A stretch of DNA of 64,000 bases from Dyadobacter sp. NIV53 (GTDB lineage: Bacteria > Bacteroidota > Bacteroidia > Cytophagales > Spirosomataceae), in NCBI RefSeq assembly GCF_019711195.1, contig NZ_CP081299.1, forward strand, positions 6,668,501-6,732,500. Reading direction: 5' to 3'. Shown here one piece after another: positions 39,601 through 44,129 of this stretch. Under the pieces are notes generated by a model. It made no database searches. It was not told the origin of the DNA and was given only the letters and a program-made list of their open reading frames with translations. Position 1 is the stretch's first letter. Each line of letters starts with the position of its first letter. A program made the position numbers and the translations under genes.

Positions 39601-39958
39601 GAATTTGCCTAAGATCTCAGCAATCGAAGTTATTCCGGCACCTGCACCTGGCGCACGGGTTGCACAGGAAAATGTTGCCGAGGTTTCAAAAGCTGAATTT
39701 GTAAAATCAGGCATTTATCCAAACCCTGTTCAGAAACGGTTCACAGTTGAATTGTCTGGACAGCATACAGGAAATATCAAGATCCAGCTTGTAAGTGCAG
39801 CAGGCAGGATTTATAACCTAAAATTGCCTGAAAACAAAAAGGGAGGATCAAAAGCAGATCTGGATATTTCAAACCAGCATTTATCCGCAGGCACTTATCT
39901 GCTAAGGATACAATCGGCTGCTGCTTCCGAAATAATCAGGGTTCTGGTTGTGGATTAA
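21695..39958 (+). CDS. Giant secreted multidomain protein with cadherin/Ig-like, malectin-like, sorbosone-dehydrogenase-like and T9SS modules
   Basis: One uninterrupted frame of 6,087 codons. Approximate order by residue: signal peptide 1-36; four CADG/He_PIG repeats 95-475; LamG-like module with a C-x-P-x-x-x-x-P-C start 478-745; malectin-like 748-900; cadherin 902-1005; three CADG repeats 1006-1300; second LamG-like 1303-1560; two CADG 1563-1755; third LamG-like 1762-2022; BACON-like 2025-2125; malectin-like 2128-2310; Big_5-like 2424-2545; glucose/sorbosone-dehydrogenase-like beta-propeller 2548-3000; HYDIN-like 3008-3122; then three copies of an unnamed ~195-residue module (3125, 3533, 4216) mixed with BACON-, HYDIN- and malectin-like domains; SprB-like repeat 4691-4850; three malectin copies (4853, 5386, 5826) alternating with four and three 93-residue Ig-like repeats; type A T9SS sorting domain 6003-6087. 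The binding modules suggest a cell-surface polysaccharide- or matrix-binding protein; whether the propeller is active is unknown. A terminator follows, then a glycosidase gene. Confidence 0.85.
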   Translation: MKKGYSFIQKTLRVIPRVWHLIIVIGLIVSVQSHAFNFGRTISFFTKPIEEFVAHNTAALLSSESKKPIHLEEKNHRPKPGGVFAHAPEVAKSIDNQGATVGVQFTFGVPSGTFTNTGGSDPTLSATLGNDGALPEWLTFNPETHTFEGIPQTAEEYIIKVSASDGETAVSTNFTITVLAAVPVNHAPVATAIPPATATANALFTLEIPSTTFTDEDNDALTYRATQGNGDALPGWLSFNPTSLTFSGTPTAAENYTIKLIANDGTVSVNTEFTLTVSPAAHVNHAPVATTVVNAIATVNSAFTLVIPSTTFTDEDNDALTYSATLGNGDALPGWLSFNPTSRTFSGTPTAAENYTIRLIANDGTVSANTEFTLTVSAPVNHDPVLATAITGKTATVGTVFSLEIPAGTFTDPDGDALTLTATLPNGSALPVWLSFDATSKVLSGTPTAMGTLTVKVTASDSKASVSTEFTLTVSAGCPPNSIFPCNQIAVTLPYILNFTGNEGGLSDKNGRGTGFTMVDPYSGTRASADGTASSSIRGYEPAKLTISPTAGTLAILTTPGINFAAVNNQINALGVGIPTTGVIVMETTVINPVTLTTSTSSEQAGLWFGLNDKTFLKLVVAGGKVELRKEFNDVTLDRGDITNPDQRTTGTITSINSMTVRLRMVADFINNRVEGFYSTDGINYVSTGVTYTNTNNYPGIDISGIGLAGKTVYAGIFATQRNRSTAPTYTFDNYSVKQRDFPLVTAPYRINAGGSTARTVGTSVYSADDLYTIVPGEVSNTEYALATVVPVPQLYYDRRFGTSLKYNIPIANGRYTINLQMVDNFQTKIGFRIFDVDIEGAKALDDLDLIAAGGGPNGTPKVVITRSYTTNVTDGVLNIDFTSSVDKAIINTIEILPAPPENVVPVFANASYTFSKDENAAVGTTIGTVTASDAADQVITYAITAGNEGNKFAINTATGIITLADVLNYTAKNNYSLTVQATDNGTPVKSVTVPVTIQVNQVTPPNHAPVLGTEITAKTVTVNTDFNFTVPSTTFTDADGDVLVLSASLANGEALPAWLSFNSASHIFSGTPTAADTYRIKLTANDGAEAISTEFTLTVDVPVNHEPVVTAITPKIATVNNAFTYAVPASTFTDADGDVLVLSATLANGDALPAWLSFNTTSHTFSGTPTAADDYTIKLTANDGHVSVSTEFTLTVNATPVNHEPVANAITAKTATVNSAFTFAVPAETFTDADGDVLTLSATQANGDALPAWLSFNAANSTFSGTPSATAGYTIKLIAYDGHVSVSSDFTLTVNAPVATNCEPTSSLPCNQINVTIPFSLTFSGTEGGLIDNAGKSTGFTMADAYSGTRVSNDGLASSVIRGYEPNYLAVTNSRLNIRAHKGISILTNNNQINSLGVGFAASAAPFVVETTIINPVKAANDEQGGIWYGLNDKTFLRLSVNNNKVILRKETDDVSPVIADLVDVNRRITNTITGLQNQTVRLRLVIDPVANTAEAFYSTDGISYINVGEAYSVKTLNIAGMGITGTQVYAGVFGTQRNGTGTVTFAFDNFSVGPYITTPLNHAPVVATVVTDINTPVGSAFSFIVPGATFTDEDGDALTLSATLTDGNALPAWLTFNTATNTFSGTPSAAKIYPIKLTATDGQEFANTEFAITVQAVNRTPVVVTFPENQTYTAGQIFSFLTGSFSDPDAGDVLTYTTTQANGTALPTWLQFNATNQTFSGTAPAEAGNVPVRVTAIDRALASVSATFMVTIQPAPVVIPCLPISTLPCEEISVTLPFLLNFDGQEGGLIDKNRVATGFTMVDAYTGTRLSADGAATSEVIGYEPSRLTVTDGLLNILTSKGIAFSTAPANNQINSLGVGIPSSGKLIFETTIVRPLNGTSSQQGGLWVGLNDRTFVKLVVTGNTVELRKELNDASSIALPATNPDQRVTAVIAGLNNQTVRLRMVLNLFTNKLEGFYSTDGVTYLNTGATYTSASNPSAIDITDMALAGKALYGGIFATHRNAGTAVTYSFDNFSITQDATAGKVLAFSPNALDFSAIQGQAVTAKSTVLSSSEGSPVVTFTSTSASWLTLPAARLGNVAFGPANFSSTLAPGIHEATVTATAEGYQPATLLINLTISSPALAQEIKVNFQDPVTVPPTGWVKDYGQPFGLKTGTNQGTNLEYGWRKRSDATLLDLSVGGTIPGNGRKRTTPADLLLATFMHMQADDIAGTFNGTKTEGYWEVKVPNGSYDVTVSAGDSDPGTVPEIHTINVEGVNAISNFVPTGTAGTTARFRSGKVRVTVADGFLTINADGGTNTKINSALITPVDMVPYLVWSASEHNLVIEKGTTEANKTFSLDLNHSTTQASLPVSLTAVYGEGAANWLSFDATHNGDEPNVTFDYTAAKGLAEGTYTVTITASSAGYTSAGTLIHITVLAPGANQPYVVSSTPANGATNVSVNISSIAANNLIVPEVSGFKGGVDNSTLTVNTVKVLKVVGTATTEIQGIVQGTGGGDAISFSPVFALEANTKYRFVITNQVKSYSGAAFLPYEATFTTGSTTTGTPNPVTAEFAPKQVIPGTVGKKYTSLTFGPDGKFYALRLDGVIERFNVDRETGMLSSVFEIKSITAKYGSRSSVGLTFDPASTATNLIAWISHCSAGLSNAPEFDGNISKLTGADLETEQQILTKLPRSKADHLVNSIAFGPDGALYFNQGSNSSMGVYDGAWQRDESLLAATVMRLDMSKLAGITLPLDVRTTANQALINAAPADNMRMSDGTYNPYASTSPLTIYASGVRNAFDLLWHSNGQLYVPANGSAAGGNSPASVVGTRRPDGTPYNGPVVIGTTAVKVQNDWLFRVNPLKPVGYYGHPNPLRGQYVANRGYLDNPKYPATQGPDANYRPAAFNFELNKSPNGVIEYKSNAFGGSLKGRILVCRFSGGSDIIVLEPGAMAKDASINSAESDDKVYDIIGSQTGSGTNGISGLSGFTNPLDITEDVETGNLYVIEYNWNNISGKTAQIVLLKATAPSAQVGIAAVSPAEIVENDVIGGAAGKTHTITVANTGNSNLTVTGITLDGTDKNQFQLTGAPNPSVASPVTIARGSAITFNIAFNPTTAGVKTASILVTSTNNEVKTVSLSGLGTAGLSGTNEPSLQAVLDVHGIIVNVGDDNKNTNIIHSTNYTAPILGEEVSIQKFQRGEDGPVIIEPLSVFGPTDPAGIVTGFGWYSSGLPNAKNELFTVDNSQFQTVNVQPNGTLTFDPAYESFGFYSRWPYFNNRHLYSEDALNTFTGAVPHHVRVYPLKNSEGAVIENAYIIATEEHISGWDYQDIVVIVRNVKPFETAVAKDLALSATSLDFAHTLGTITTPKTVTLTASTGSPSVTITKSGNSPWLTLPAGALGTLSFGINGDGLAAGTYSTTVTISASGYTSVTLPVTLTVTNLITGATIAVSSDELVFDALKNTVATKRITITNTSKTTLNLGAMSITGTNAAKFDVQAVIAEGVVAGPSLAPDETKNFQISFTPGNEVNTFNATLVINSDAGNSPVTNVNLYAISLNGYEGDNEPPLQTVVNVLGYGINVGWTNLAGGIQTTMKGEEVPVQLFEKNGNGPVTITPVARYSPNQELPFGFYTKTNNAPVRSIVGTLSGVLGQHNVLYPQIVAGTDQFNPESAAFGIYVVGIANRLSYTEDQLNAGGPALHAVRTYPLRNRQGELVPNSYLVCFEDASNGDYQDYMFVLKNVIAAGTRKELAFNAATLDFNAPVNGTVAAKSITLEAKNGTPAAITFTKVNAGWLTLPNPAIGDLSFGINTAGLTAGTYTTTVTAAASEFASSTITVNLRVTDVNANSTKVNFQLATAATPAGYVADAGLPYNDTRTYGWIDPTTKEPKDNSANMRDRAVTTAELRLRGLALMQGTSAASWEIKVNPGQYNVTIGAGDLSFYDSKHRINVEGVNVINDFVPTAAIPSQISTTTVQVNDGKLTIDATGGTNSKINFVIVEAATAEGDFIAPVASIQLKGTLQSAGVYKNQVIATVNATDLGGSGLAQVLYSLNNAAYAPYYSPLLLSTPGVYTLRAKATDGNGNETITGQSSFTVVQPAPSNANMVVENLDKFPGNDRLVFSLIQTPWRRTNDDGTFTAYNRNHDVVKVKISNKGTGVLNVGSLNLSNTAAWKIATINNVVYDPATAAPITLNSNGSVEVGIQFIANFTSGRVRILTDTLNIISNDDQAPKKSLMLNGLWQARGEGNNEPYAREIISAFGFKTNVGFVHDDGTNAGSSMILNTDEIMSSFFTRADATKPVSVVQMAAYHGCCAATETFQYYAKGATGVTNVFTHNPLDGQSLLPQKNGTAAVLAEGTFTPSGTGIFGFKSASSYSDRTRNSEGKIGLRVWKAVNADGDIIPNAYLVGHDYIGNPLVTNYDYQDNVFYVSNIKPETGALNYSELSATTSSVEFAARQVGATDTRTIDLKNLGLIYDNGITDPSITIKSVEITGANQNEFSVAAPASMTLAPQGTTTVNVTFRPNTQGIKNAALMINYNNSLSPLRIPLYGIADNSCNVIAVVKRIKGGADANVTINGKVWETDKAYRQGSVQLDKPAATPIAGTDDDVLYQTYLSAAADLGETRYQVPLANGNYMVRMHFVENFFTAVGSRVFTINMENQTSLANFDIFRENGYKTAMVKDFQVAVADGILDIKFNPTVNRLALAGMEIFAATPSPNAIALTQLAVTGSDCGATNGSIVFGVTNSSAASFLYKIGAGGTYQSSPVFENLAAGNYTFYVKENIAGGCETAKVFTIPQNNNLAFAVSAPVIACSATTGTATVSNITGGSGNYTITWATAPVQTGATATGLAPGTYSVTILDVTGCSKTQQVTVTKETNCATAIRINSGGALFTASGSRVFTADTYFGGTNGTGTLATTVDILNTTDDVLYRSERSSAAFNYSIPVPNGSFNVILHFAETYFGAPGKVAGAVGKRKFHVNIEGNRKLTDYDIYDKAGGAVRPVLETFPVTVTDGMLNIDFLSGSVNLPKISAIEVIPTAPIVNAAPVLAAIGSKTVTVGQALTFTATATDSNADQTKVYSLVGAPAGAVINATTGVFTWTPATAGTFTFTVRVTDNGLPVMTDDEQITVTVNNIVNEAPVLAAIGNKTVTLGQALTFTATATDVNTNQTKTFSLIDAPAGAVINATTGAFAWTPAAAGTFTFTIRVTDDGIPVLTDDEQITVIVNNVVNEAPVLAVIGNKTVTLGQALTFTATATDVNTNQTKTFSLIDAPAGAVINATTGAFAWTPAAAGTFTFTLRVTDNGIPVLTDDEQIAVTVNNIVNEAPVLAAIGNKTVTLGQALTFTATATDANTAQTKTYSLVNAPADAAINATTGVFTWTPTAASTFTFTIRVTDNGIPVLTDDEQITVTVNTVAPAAIRINSGGALFNASDSRTFIADTYFGGTNGTGTLATTVDILNTTDDVLYRSERSSAAFNYSIPVTNGSFNVILHFAETYFGAPGKPAGAIGKRKFHVNIEGTRKLDDYDIYAKAGGAVRPVLETFPVTVTDGILNIDFLSGSVNLPKISAIEVVPTAPIVNAAPVLAVIGDKTATVGQALTFTATATDANTGQTKTYSLVSAPAGAAINATTGVFTWTPTAAGTVNFSVRVTDNGSPALSDEKPVTVTVSNTTNAAPVLAVIGDKAVTVGQALTFTATATDANTNQTKTYSLVSAPAGAAINATTGVFTWTPTAAGTVNFSVRVTDNGSPALSDEKPVTVTVSNTTNAAPVLALIGNKTATVGQALTFTATATDANTNQTKTYSLVSAPAGAAINATTGIFNWTPTAAGTFTFTVRVTDNGTPVLTDDEQITVTVSAVAPAAIRINAGGAAFTASGNRAFIADRYFGGTNATGTLASTVDILNTTDDVLYRSERSSAAFNYSIPVTNGSFNVILHFAETYFGAPGKPAGAIGKRKFHVNIEGTRKLDDYDIYAKAGGAVRPVLETFPVTVTDGILNIDFLTGSVNLPKISAIEVIPAPAPGARVAQENVAEVSKAEFVKSGIYPNPVQKRFTVELSGQHTGNIKIQLVSAAGRIYNLKLPENKKGGSKADLDISNQHLSAGTYLLRIQSAAASEIIRVLVVD
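22247..22840 (+). repeat. Two near-identical 297-bp tandem units (CADG repeats 2 and 3)
   Basis: Two adjacent 99-residue CADG/He_PIG-type domains are almost identical in DNA sequence (for example the stretch from CCCGTCCACTACA occurs at 22318 and again at 22615), pointing to recent duplication or gene conversion inside the giant gene. Confidence 0.8.
36734..37849 (+). repeat. Four tandem 279-bp units (93-residue Ig-like/CADG repeats)
   Basis: Units start at 36734, 37013, 37292 and 37571, spaced exactly 279 bp. Each begins APVLA and contains TFTATATD, NATTGxFxWTP and RVTDNG or RVTDDG. The second and third units are nearly identical in DNA. This is an in-frame array inside the giant gene and a hot spot for length variation. 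Confidence 0.9.
38336..39172 (+). repeat. Three tandem 279-bp units, second array
   Basis: Units start at 38336, 38615 and 38894, again spaced exactly 279 bp, and are closely related to the first array. The first and second units share long identical DNA stretches. Together with the flanking malectin copies this shows duplication of a larger block (malectin plus Ig-like units). Confidence 0.9.
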
Positions 39959-39980
39959 TTTCTTAAACTAATTAAATTCA

Positions 39981-40019
39981 AATTGCCTTCCGGGTACTTA
40001 CCTGGAAGGCAATTTTTTT
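39981..40019 (+). terminator. Rho-independent terminator after the giant gene
   Basis: An 11-bp stem, AATTGCCTTCC (39981-39991) with GGAAGGCAATT (40004-40014), with a 12-base loop and a T-run to 40019, placed 22 bases after the stop codon. It separates the giant gene from the glycosidase gene. Confidence 0.9.
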
Positions 40020-40074
40020 GTACAAATGCATGTAAACGCTGATTTATAAACGCAACAGATAGTAGATTTACCCG

Positions 40075-40082
40075 CATCTTTG
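40075..40082 (+). promoter_or_regulatory. Possible -7 element for the glycosidase gene
   Basis: CATCTTTG resembles the Bacteroidota -7 consensus TAnnTTTG (one mismatch) and lies 40 bases before the ATG, after a strong terminator, where a new promoter is needed. I see no convincing -33 TTG, so this is tentative. Confidence 0.3.
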
Positions 40083-40122
40083 TATTTATAAGAACATACC
40101 AGTACAGACAATACCATTCCTG

Positions 40123-42156
40123 ATGATCCGAATCGTTACTTTTTTGACCTGTTTCGTTTGTTTTGCAATCATTTCAATAGCACAGGTTCCTGCCAAAAAA
40201 CAAAAAAACAAGACAACTGTCCAGGCCGCTTTACGACAAAATACTTACCAGCAATTATCGCTTGGTGCTATTAAGCCCCAAGGCTGGCTGAGGGAAATGC
40301 TTGTACGCCAAAAAAATGGTGCAACCGGCAATCTGGATGAACTATATCCTTTGGTAATGGACCAGCGGAACGGATGGCTTGGCGGTGATGGCGACCAATG
40401 GGAACGAGGACCGTACTGGATTGACGGTTTGCTGCCTCTTGCTTACCTTCTGGATGATAAGGAACTGATCGCAAAAACAAAACCCTGGGTGGAGTGGGCG
40501 ATCAACAGTCAGCAGCCCGACGGATATTTTGGCCCTTCAAAAGATTATCCGAACGAGCCCGGATTACAGCGGGACAACAGCCGGGACTGGTGGCCGAAAA
40601 TGGTCATGCTGAAAATTTTAAAACAATATTATTCTGCGACGAAAGATCAAAGGGTTATTAAACTGATGACGAATTATTTTCGGTACCAGCTGAAAGAACT
40701 TCCCGCAAAACCGCTCGACCACTGGACGTATTGGGCGAAGTTCCGCGCAGGCGATAACCTGATGGTCGTTTACTGGCTTTATGATATGACCGGCGATAAA
40801 TTTTTGCTGGAACTGGGCGACCTGCTTCACAAACAGACTTATGATTATACGAATGCCTTTTTAAATACAGATTTGCTGTCAAAACAAGGCAGTATTCATT
40901 GTGTCAATCTGGCGCAGGGAATAAAAGAGCCTCTTATATATTACCAGCAGCATCCTGAACAAAAGTATGTAAACGCTGTTAAAAAAGGATTTGCCGACCT
41001 GGATAAATACAACGGAATGGCACATGGCCTGTATGGCGGCGACGAAGCTTTGCATGGCAATAATCCAACCCAGGGCTCAGAATTATGCAGTGCCGTGGAA
41101 ATGATGTTTACACTTGAAAGTGCGCTTGAAATTACCGGTGACGTCGACTTTGCTGACCGTTTGGAAAAGATTGCATTCAATGCTTTGCCGGCTCAGGTGA
41201 CCGATGATTATACCGGGCGGCAGTATTTTCAGCAGGCGAACCAGGTAATGGCAACGCGCCAGGTACGGAATTTCGCCGATAACCACGGCGGTACTGACCT
41301 TTGCTATGGGTTGCTTTCAGGATATCCTTGCTGCACTTCCAACATGCATCAGGGCTGGCCAAAATTTACCCAGAACCTTTGGTTTACAACGGAGGATAAG
41401 GGTGTGGCTGCTTTGGTTTATTCCCCAAGTGAAGTTACCGCAAAAGTGGCCGGCGGTACTGACATTACTTTCAAGGAAGAGACGAACTATCCTTTTGAGG
41501 AAACGATAAAATTTACACTGGGTATGGGTGAAAAATCAAAACAGGTCACTTTTCCTTTCCATCTGCGTATTCCTGCGTGGTGTAAGGAAGGCGTTATAAA
41601 GATCAACGGAGAAGTATTTCAGAAAGCCGGAACAAGCCAGATCGTGAAAATTAACCGCTTATGGAAATCCGGCGATGTGGTGGAACTGGAATTGCCGATG
41701 CATATATTTAAAAACAGGTGGTACGAAAATTCCATGTCAGTTGAACGTGGGCCGATCACTTACGCGCTCAAAATAGGGGAGGAAATGAAAAAAGTGAACA
41801 ACGATAAGGACCCTGTTGATTATGGAAAGTTTTATCATGAAGTCCGCCCGAACACACCATGGAATTATGGCCTGTTCAATGTCGCGGATAATAAACTGAA
41901 TACATTTTATACTATTGAAAAGAAAACAGGAGTTGCTGAGTATCCATGGAATCTGGAAAATGCACCCATTCTGATGAAAACGAAAGCGAAACGTATTCCT
42001 TCATGGAAATTATATAACGAAATGACCGGACCGGTTCCATTCAGCTCGATCTACAATATGGAAGTTTCTGCCGAGGAAGAAGAAATCACGCTTGTGCCTT
42101 ACGGCTGTACTAAATTACGTATCTCGCAATTTCCGGTTATTGGCAATAAGGAGTAA
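40123..42156 (+). CDS. GH127/DUF1680-type glycoside hydrolase (beta-L-arabinofuranosidase-like)
   Basis: A 677-residue exported protein: the N-terminus (IVTFLTCFVCFAIISIAQ) is a signal peptide. The body is an alpha/alpha-barrel glycosidase of the DUF1680 group, with WERGPYWIDGLLPLAYLL near residue 90, QQPDGYFGP near 130, a Glu-x-Cys (Glu320, Cys322) and a Cys-Cys pair (Cys403-Cys404 in YPCCTSN). In the known beta-L-arabinofuranosidase these positions hold zinc and the Cys nucleophile, so the active site looks intact. DUF1680 proteins vary in specificity, so the sugar is uncertain. It follows the giant binding protein on the same strand but has its own promoter region. Confidence 0.85.
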   Translation: MIRIVTFLTCFVCFAIISIAQVPAKKQKNKTTVQAALRQNTYQQLSLGAIKPQGWLREMLVRQKNGATGNLDELYPLVMDQRNGWLGGDGDQWERGPYWIDGLLPLAYLLDDKELIAKTKPWVEWAINSQQPDGYFGPSKDYPNEPGLQRDNSRDWWPKMVMLKILKQYYSATKDQRVIKLMTNYFRYQLKELPAKPLDHWTYWAKFRAGDNLMVVYWLYDMTGDKFLLELGDLLHKQTYDYTNAFLNTDLLSKQGSIHCVNLAQGIKEPLIYYQQHPEQKYVNAVKKGFADLDKYNGMAHGLYGGDEALHGNNPTQGSELCSAVEMMFTLESALEITGDVDFADRLEKIAFNALPAQVTDDYTGRQYFQQANQVMATRQVRNFADNHGGTDLCYGLLSGYPCCTSNMHQGWPKFTQNLWFTTEDKGVAALVYSPSEVTAKVAGGTDITFKEETNYPFEETIKFTLGMGEKSKQVTFPFHLRIPAWCKEGVIKINGEVFQKAGTSQIVKINRLWKSGDVVELELPMHIFKNRWYENSMSVERGPITYALKIGEEMKKVNNDKDPVDYGKFYHEVRPNTPWNYGLFNVADNKLNTFYTIEKKTGVAEYPWNLENAPILMKTKAKRIPSWKLYNEMTGPVPFSSIYNMEVSAEEEEITLVPYGCTKLRISQFPVIGNKE

Positions 42157-42297
42157 AATTCATTTATTGAACAATAGGGTTAGTCAAAATTCACAGCGTG
42201 CCTTAGGTACGCGACAACTCTTATCAGGCAGCTCCGGTTTAAATTCATTTTTTCTATTGATCAATTTGTTCCGGTTACTTTCTGTAAAATAGATTGG

Positions 42298-43005
42298 TTA
42301 TCCGGCGGGTTTATCCGTGTTCAGGTAGGTAAGGCCCCAGAAAGGAATAAGCCTCCTTTCTGTAAATCCAAGTAGTTCATAAATTTTTCTGGCGCGGATA
42401 TTCGTGGTTACAAAATGCAAAAAGGGTAATTTCCCTTCGCTCAGATTTGTATGGGTAATGTGAGCAACCAGTTGTCGGGCATATCCTTTTCCGGTATATG
42501 AAGGATGGGTACAAACCGCACTGATCTCTGTAAAACCAGTCATACAGAGGCGCTCACCAGCCATTGCAATCAATTTGTTATCATGTCTGATCCCAAAATA
42601 TCTGCCTGATAAGCGCGTGTTATGATGGAAATAACCGGGTTGTACCTGATTGATCAATGCAAGCATTTCTTCATTGTCTTTTTCATTGAGCGAAATAATA
42701 TCAATTTCAGAACCAGAGGGAAAAAGTGTTTTCTCACATACCATTTGAACACATTCAATTTTGTTGTAAATATTCCAGCCGGCCGGAAGTGGCGCCAGTT
42801 CACCTACCATAAATAATTTTTCTCCCGGTGACATCCATGGCTCTATTTCTTCGAGTTTTGCAGCAGCAGGATTTTCGCAGCCCAGTATCTGAAGCATATC
42901 TGCCGGATATTTTTGTATTGTACTTGTTCCTTTTGCGTAGTTTTTATGTGTGGTCTGCAAAGCATTCCATACCGGATTATCTAATATTTGGTAAAAATCA
43001 TTCAT
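42298..43005 (-). CDS. GNAT-family N-acetyltransferase
   Basis: I place the start at the ATG at 43003-43005 (235 residues, MNDFYQILDNPVWNAL); a frame to 43089 adds a hydrophobic, unlikely extension. The C-terminal half is a GNAT domain: ISAVCTHPSYTGKGYARQLVAHI contains the acetyl-CoA pyrophosphate loop (Gly-Lys-Gly-Tyr-Ala), and NIRARKIYELLGFTERR is the usual last helix and strand. The N-terminal half resembles a second, degenerate GNAT fold, as in FR47-like proteins. It would transfer an acetyl group from acetyl-CoA to an unknown amine. It is divergent from the gene at 43132. Confidence 0.85.
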   Translation of the reverse strand: MNDFYQILDNPVWNALQTTHKNYAKGTSTIQKYPADMLQILGCENPAAAKLEEIEPWMSPGEKLFMVGELAPLPAGWNIYNKIECVQMVCEKTLFPSGSEIDIISLNEKDNEEMLALINQVQPGYFHHNTRLSGRYFGIRHDNKLIAMAGERLCMTGFTEISAVCTHPSYTGKGYARQLVAHITHTNLSEGKLPFLHFVTTNIRARKIYELLGFTERRLIPFWGLTYLNTDKPAG

Positions 43006-43131
43006 TGGAAAGGGAGTGAAATTATAAGTAAGCAGGTTATTTTTAAAAGTAAAAACCAGGAATTTTTGCTTTGTATTTTTACATAACAATTTGATTTGGT
43101 TAATTTTAAGTAATACTAAACTCGACCGATT

Positions 43132-43485
43132 ATGAAATATCTAAAAAACGCATCACTGATATTGACATTACTGCTCTGTGTTTCATTTACTGTCTTACAC
43201 CACGGCTGGGCAGATTACGATCAGACCAAACCCCAGGATTTTAAAACAACCATTGAGGAATCAATTTATGAAAATCCGCATGTGCTGGCGAAGGTAAAAT
43301 ACAAAAAGGAAATGTATACCGTTTTTCTTGCTCCTACAAGCCGCATGACGGATCGGGGGCTGACTGCTGATATGATCAAAAAAGGAACGGAAGTAAGATT
43401 AGTTGCTTATCCGCACAAAACGAAAAAAGGAGAAATGCGTGCCGAAAGAATATTTGTAGGCGGCGAAAAATATGAATTGCGTTAA
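43132..43485 (+). CDS. DUF6152-type small exported protein
   Basis: A 117-residue protein with a signal peptide (residues ~1-22). The mature part has the DUF6152 pattern: HHGWADYDQ at the start, YENPHVLAKV, FLAPTSRMTDRGLT and a final PHKTKKGEMRAERIFVGG. The fold is probably a small OB-like beta-barrel. The function of this family is unknown. It is two bases from the next gene, a membrane protein with which this family is often paired, so they form an operon. Confidence 0.8.
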   Translation: MKYLKNASLILTLLLCVSFTVLHHGWADYDQTKPQDFKTTIEESIYENPHVLAKVKYKKEMYTVFLAPTSRMTDRGLTADMIKKGTEVRLVAYPHKTKKGEMRAERIFVGGEKYELR

Positions 43486-43487
43486 CC

Positions 43488-43964
43488 GTGCCGGAGTATC
43501 TTAGCTGGCTCGAAAGTTCTTCCTGGGCTGTCTATATCCGGCAGTCGTTATGGCTATACCCGGTTTTGGAAATTGTTCATATTCTGGGTATAGTCATTCT
43601 GGTTGGTGCCGCATTTTTGTTTGATCTGCGTTTGCTTGGGGTTTCCGCAAATTTGCCGGTGACTGGATTAGCAGGCCATTTGTTGCCCTGGTCGCAAAGA
43701 GGTTTGGTGTTTATTATCCCATCAGGAATATTGCTGTTCATTACCAATGCTGAATCGCTTGGGGCTGATCCTGTTTTCTGGCTCAAAATGAGCTTATTAA
43801 TTGTTGCCGCATTGAATGTTTTTGTCTTTCACCGCTTTTTCTTTAAAGATTTTAAAGCCGTAAAATTGACCGGAGAGCTTCCTTTTTTTACTAAAATATC
43901 TGCCGTAATTTCCATTATCATATGGATTGCCATTATAGCCTGTGGCCGGTTACTGGCATATTGA
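43488..43964 (+). CDS. DUF6644/DUF2214-like integral membrane protein
   Basis: A 158-residue protein starting at a GTG two bases after the previous stop. It has four likely membrane helices (about 20-45, 65-90, 97-115 and 130-155) with a conserved His in EIVHILGIVILVGAAFLFDLRLLG and a further His near 112 (VFHRFF), the pattern of small haem- or metal-binding membrane proteins. Biochemical role unknown. It is tightly linked to the DUF6152 gene. Confidence 0.7.
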   Translation: MPEYLSWLESSSWAVYIRQSLWLYPVLEIVHILGIVILVGAAFLFDLRLLGVSANLPVTGLAGHLLPWSQRGLVFIIPSGILLFITNAESLGADPVFWLKMSLLIVAALNVFVFHRFFFKDFKAVKLTGELPFFTKISAVISIIIWIAIIACGRLLAY

Positions 43965-44129
43965 ATCTTTAATTCAAACTTATAAACCATATCGGGTATA
44001 ATTAGAACAGAATTTTGAATTTTATACCTGATGAATGGAAAATCCGGTATATGTCAATCTGGAATGAAAAAGTTGCCCGGATTAGTTAATTGTAATATAT
44101 TCAACGTCTGAATTTTATCCTGAACCTGA

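Larger units (their letters stand above)
36248..39640 (+). repeat. Three near-identical malectin-like modules near the C-terminus of the giant protein
   Basis: Copies begin at about 36248, 37850 and 39173, each about 465 bp, and carry the same landmarks (INSGGALF or INAGGAAF, FGGTN, DDVLYRSERSSAAFNYSIPV, LHFAETYFGAPGK). DNA identity is high, above what domain conservation needs, so recent duplication or homogenisation is likely. They are spaced by four and three 279-bp repeats. Malectin-type folds bind di- or oligosaccharides. Confidence 0.85.
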
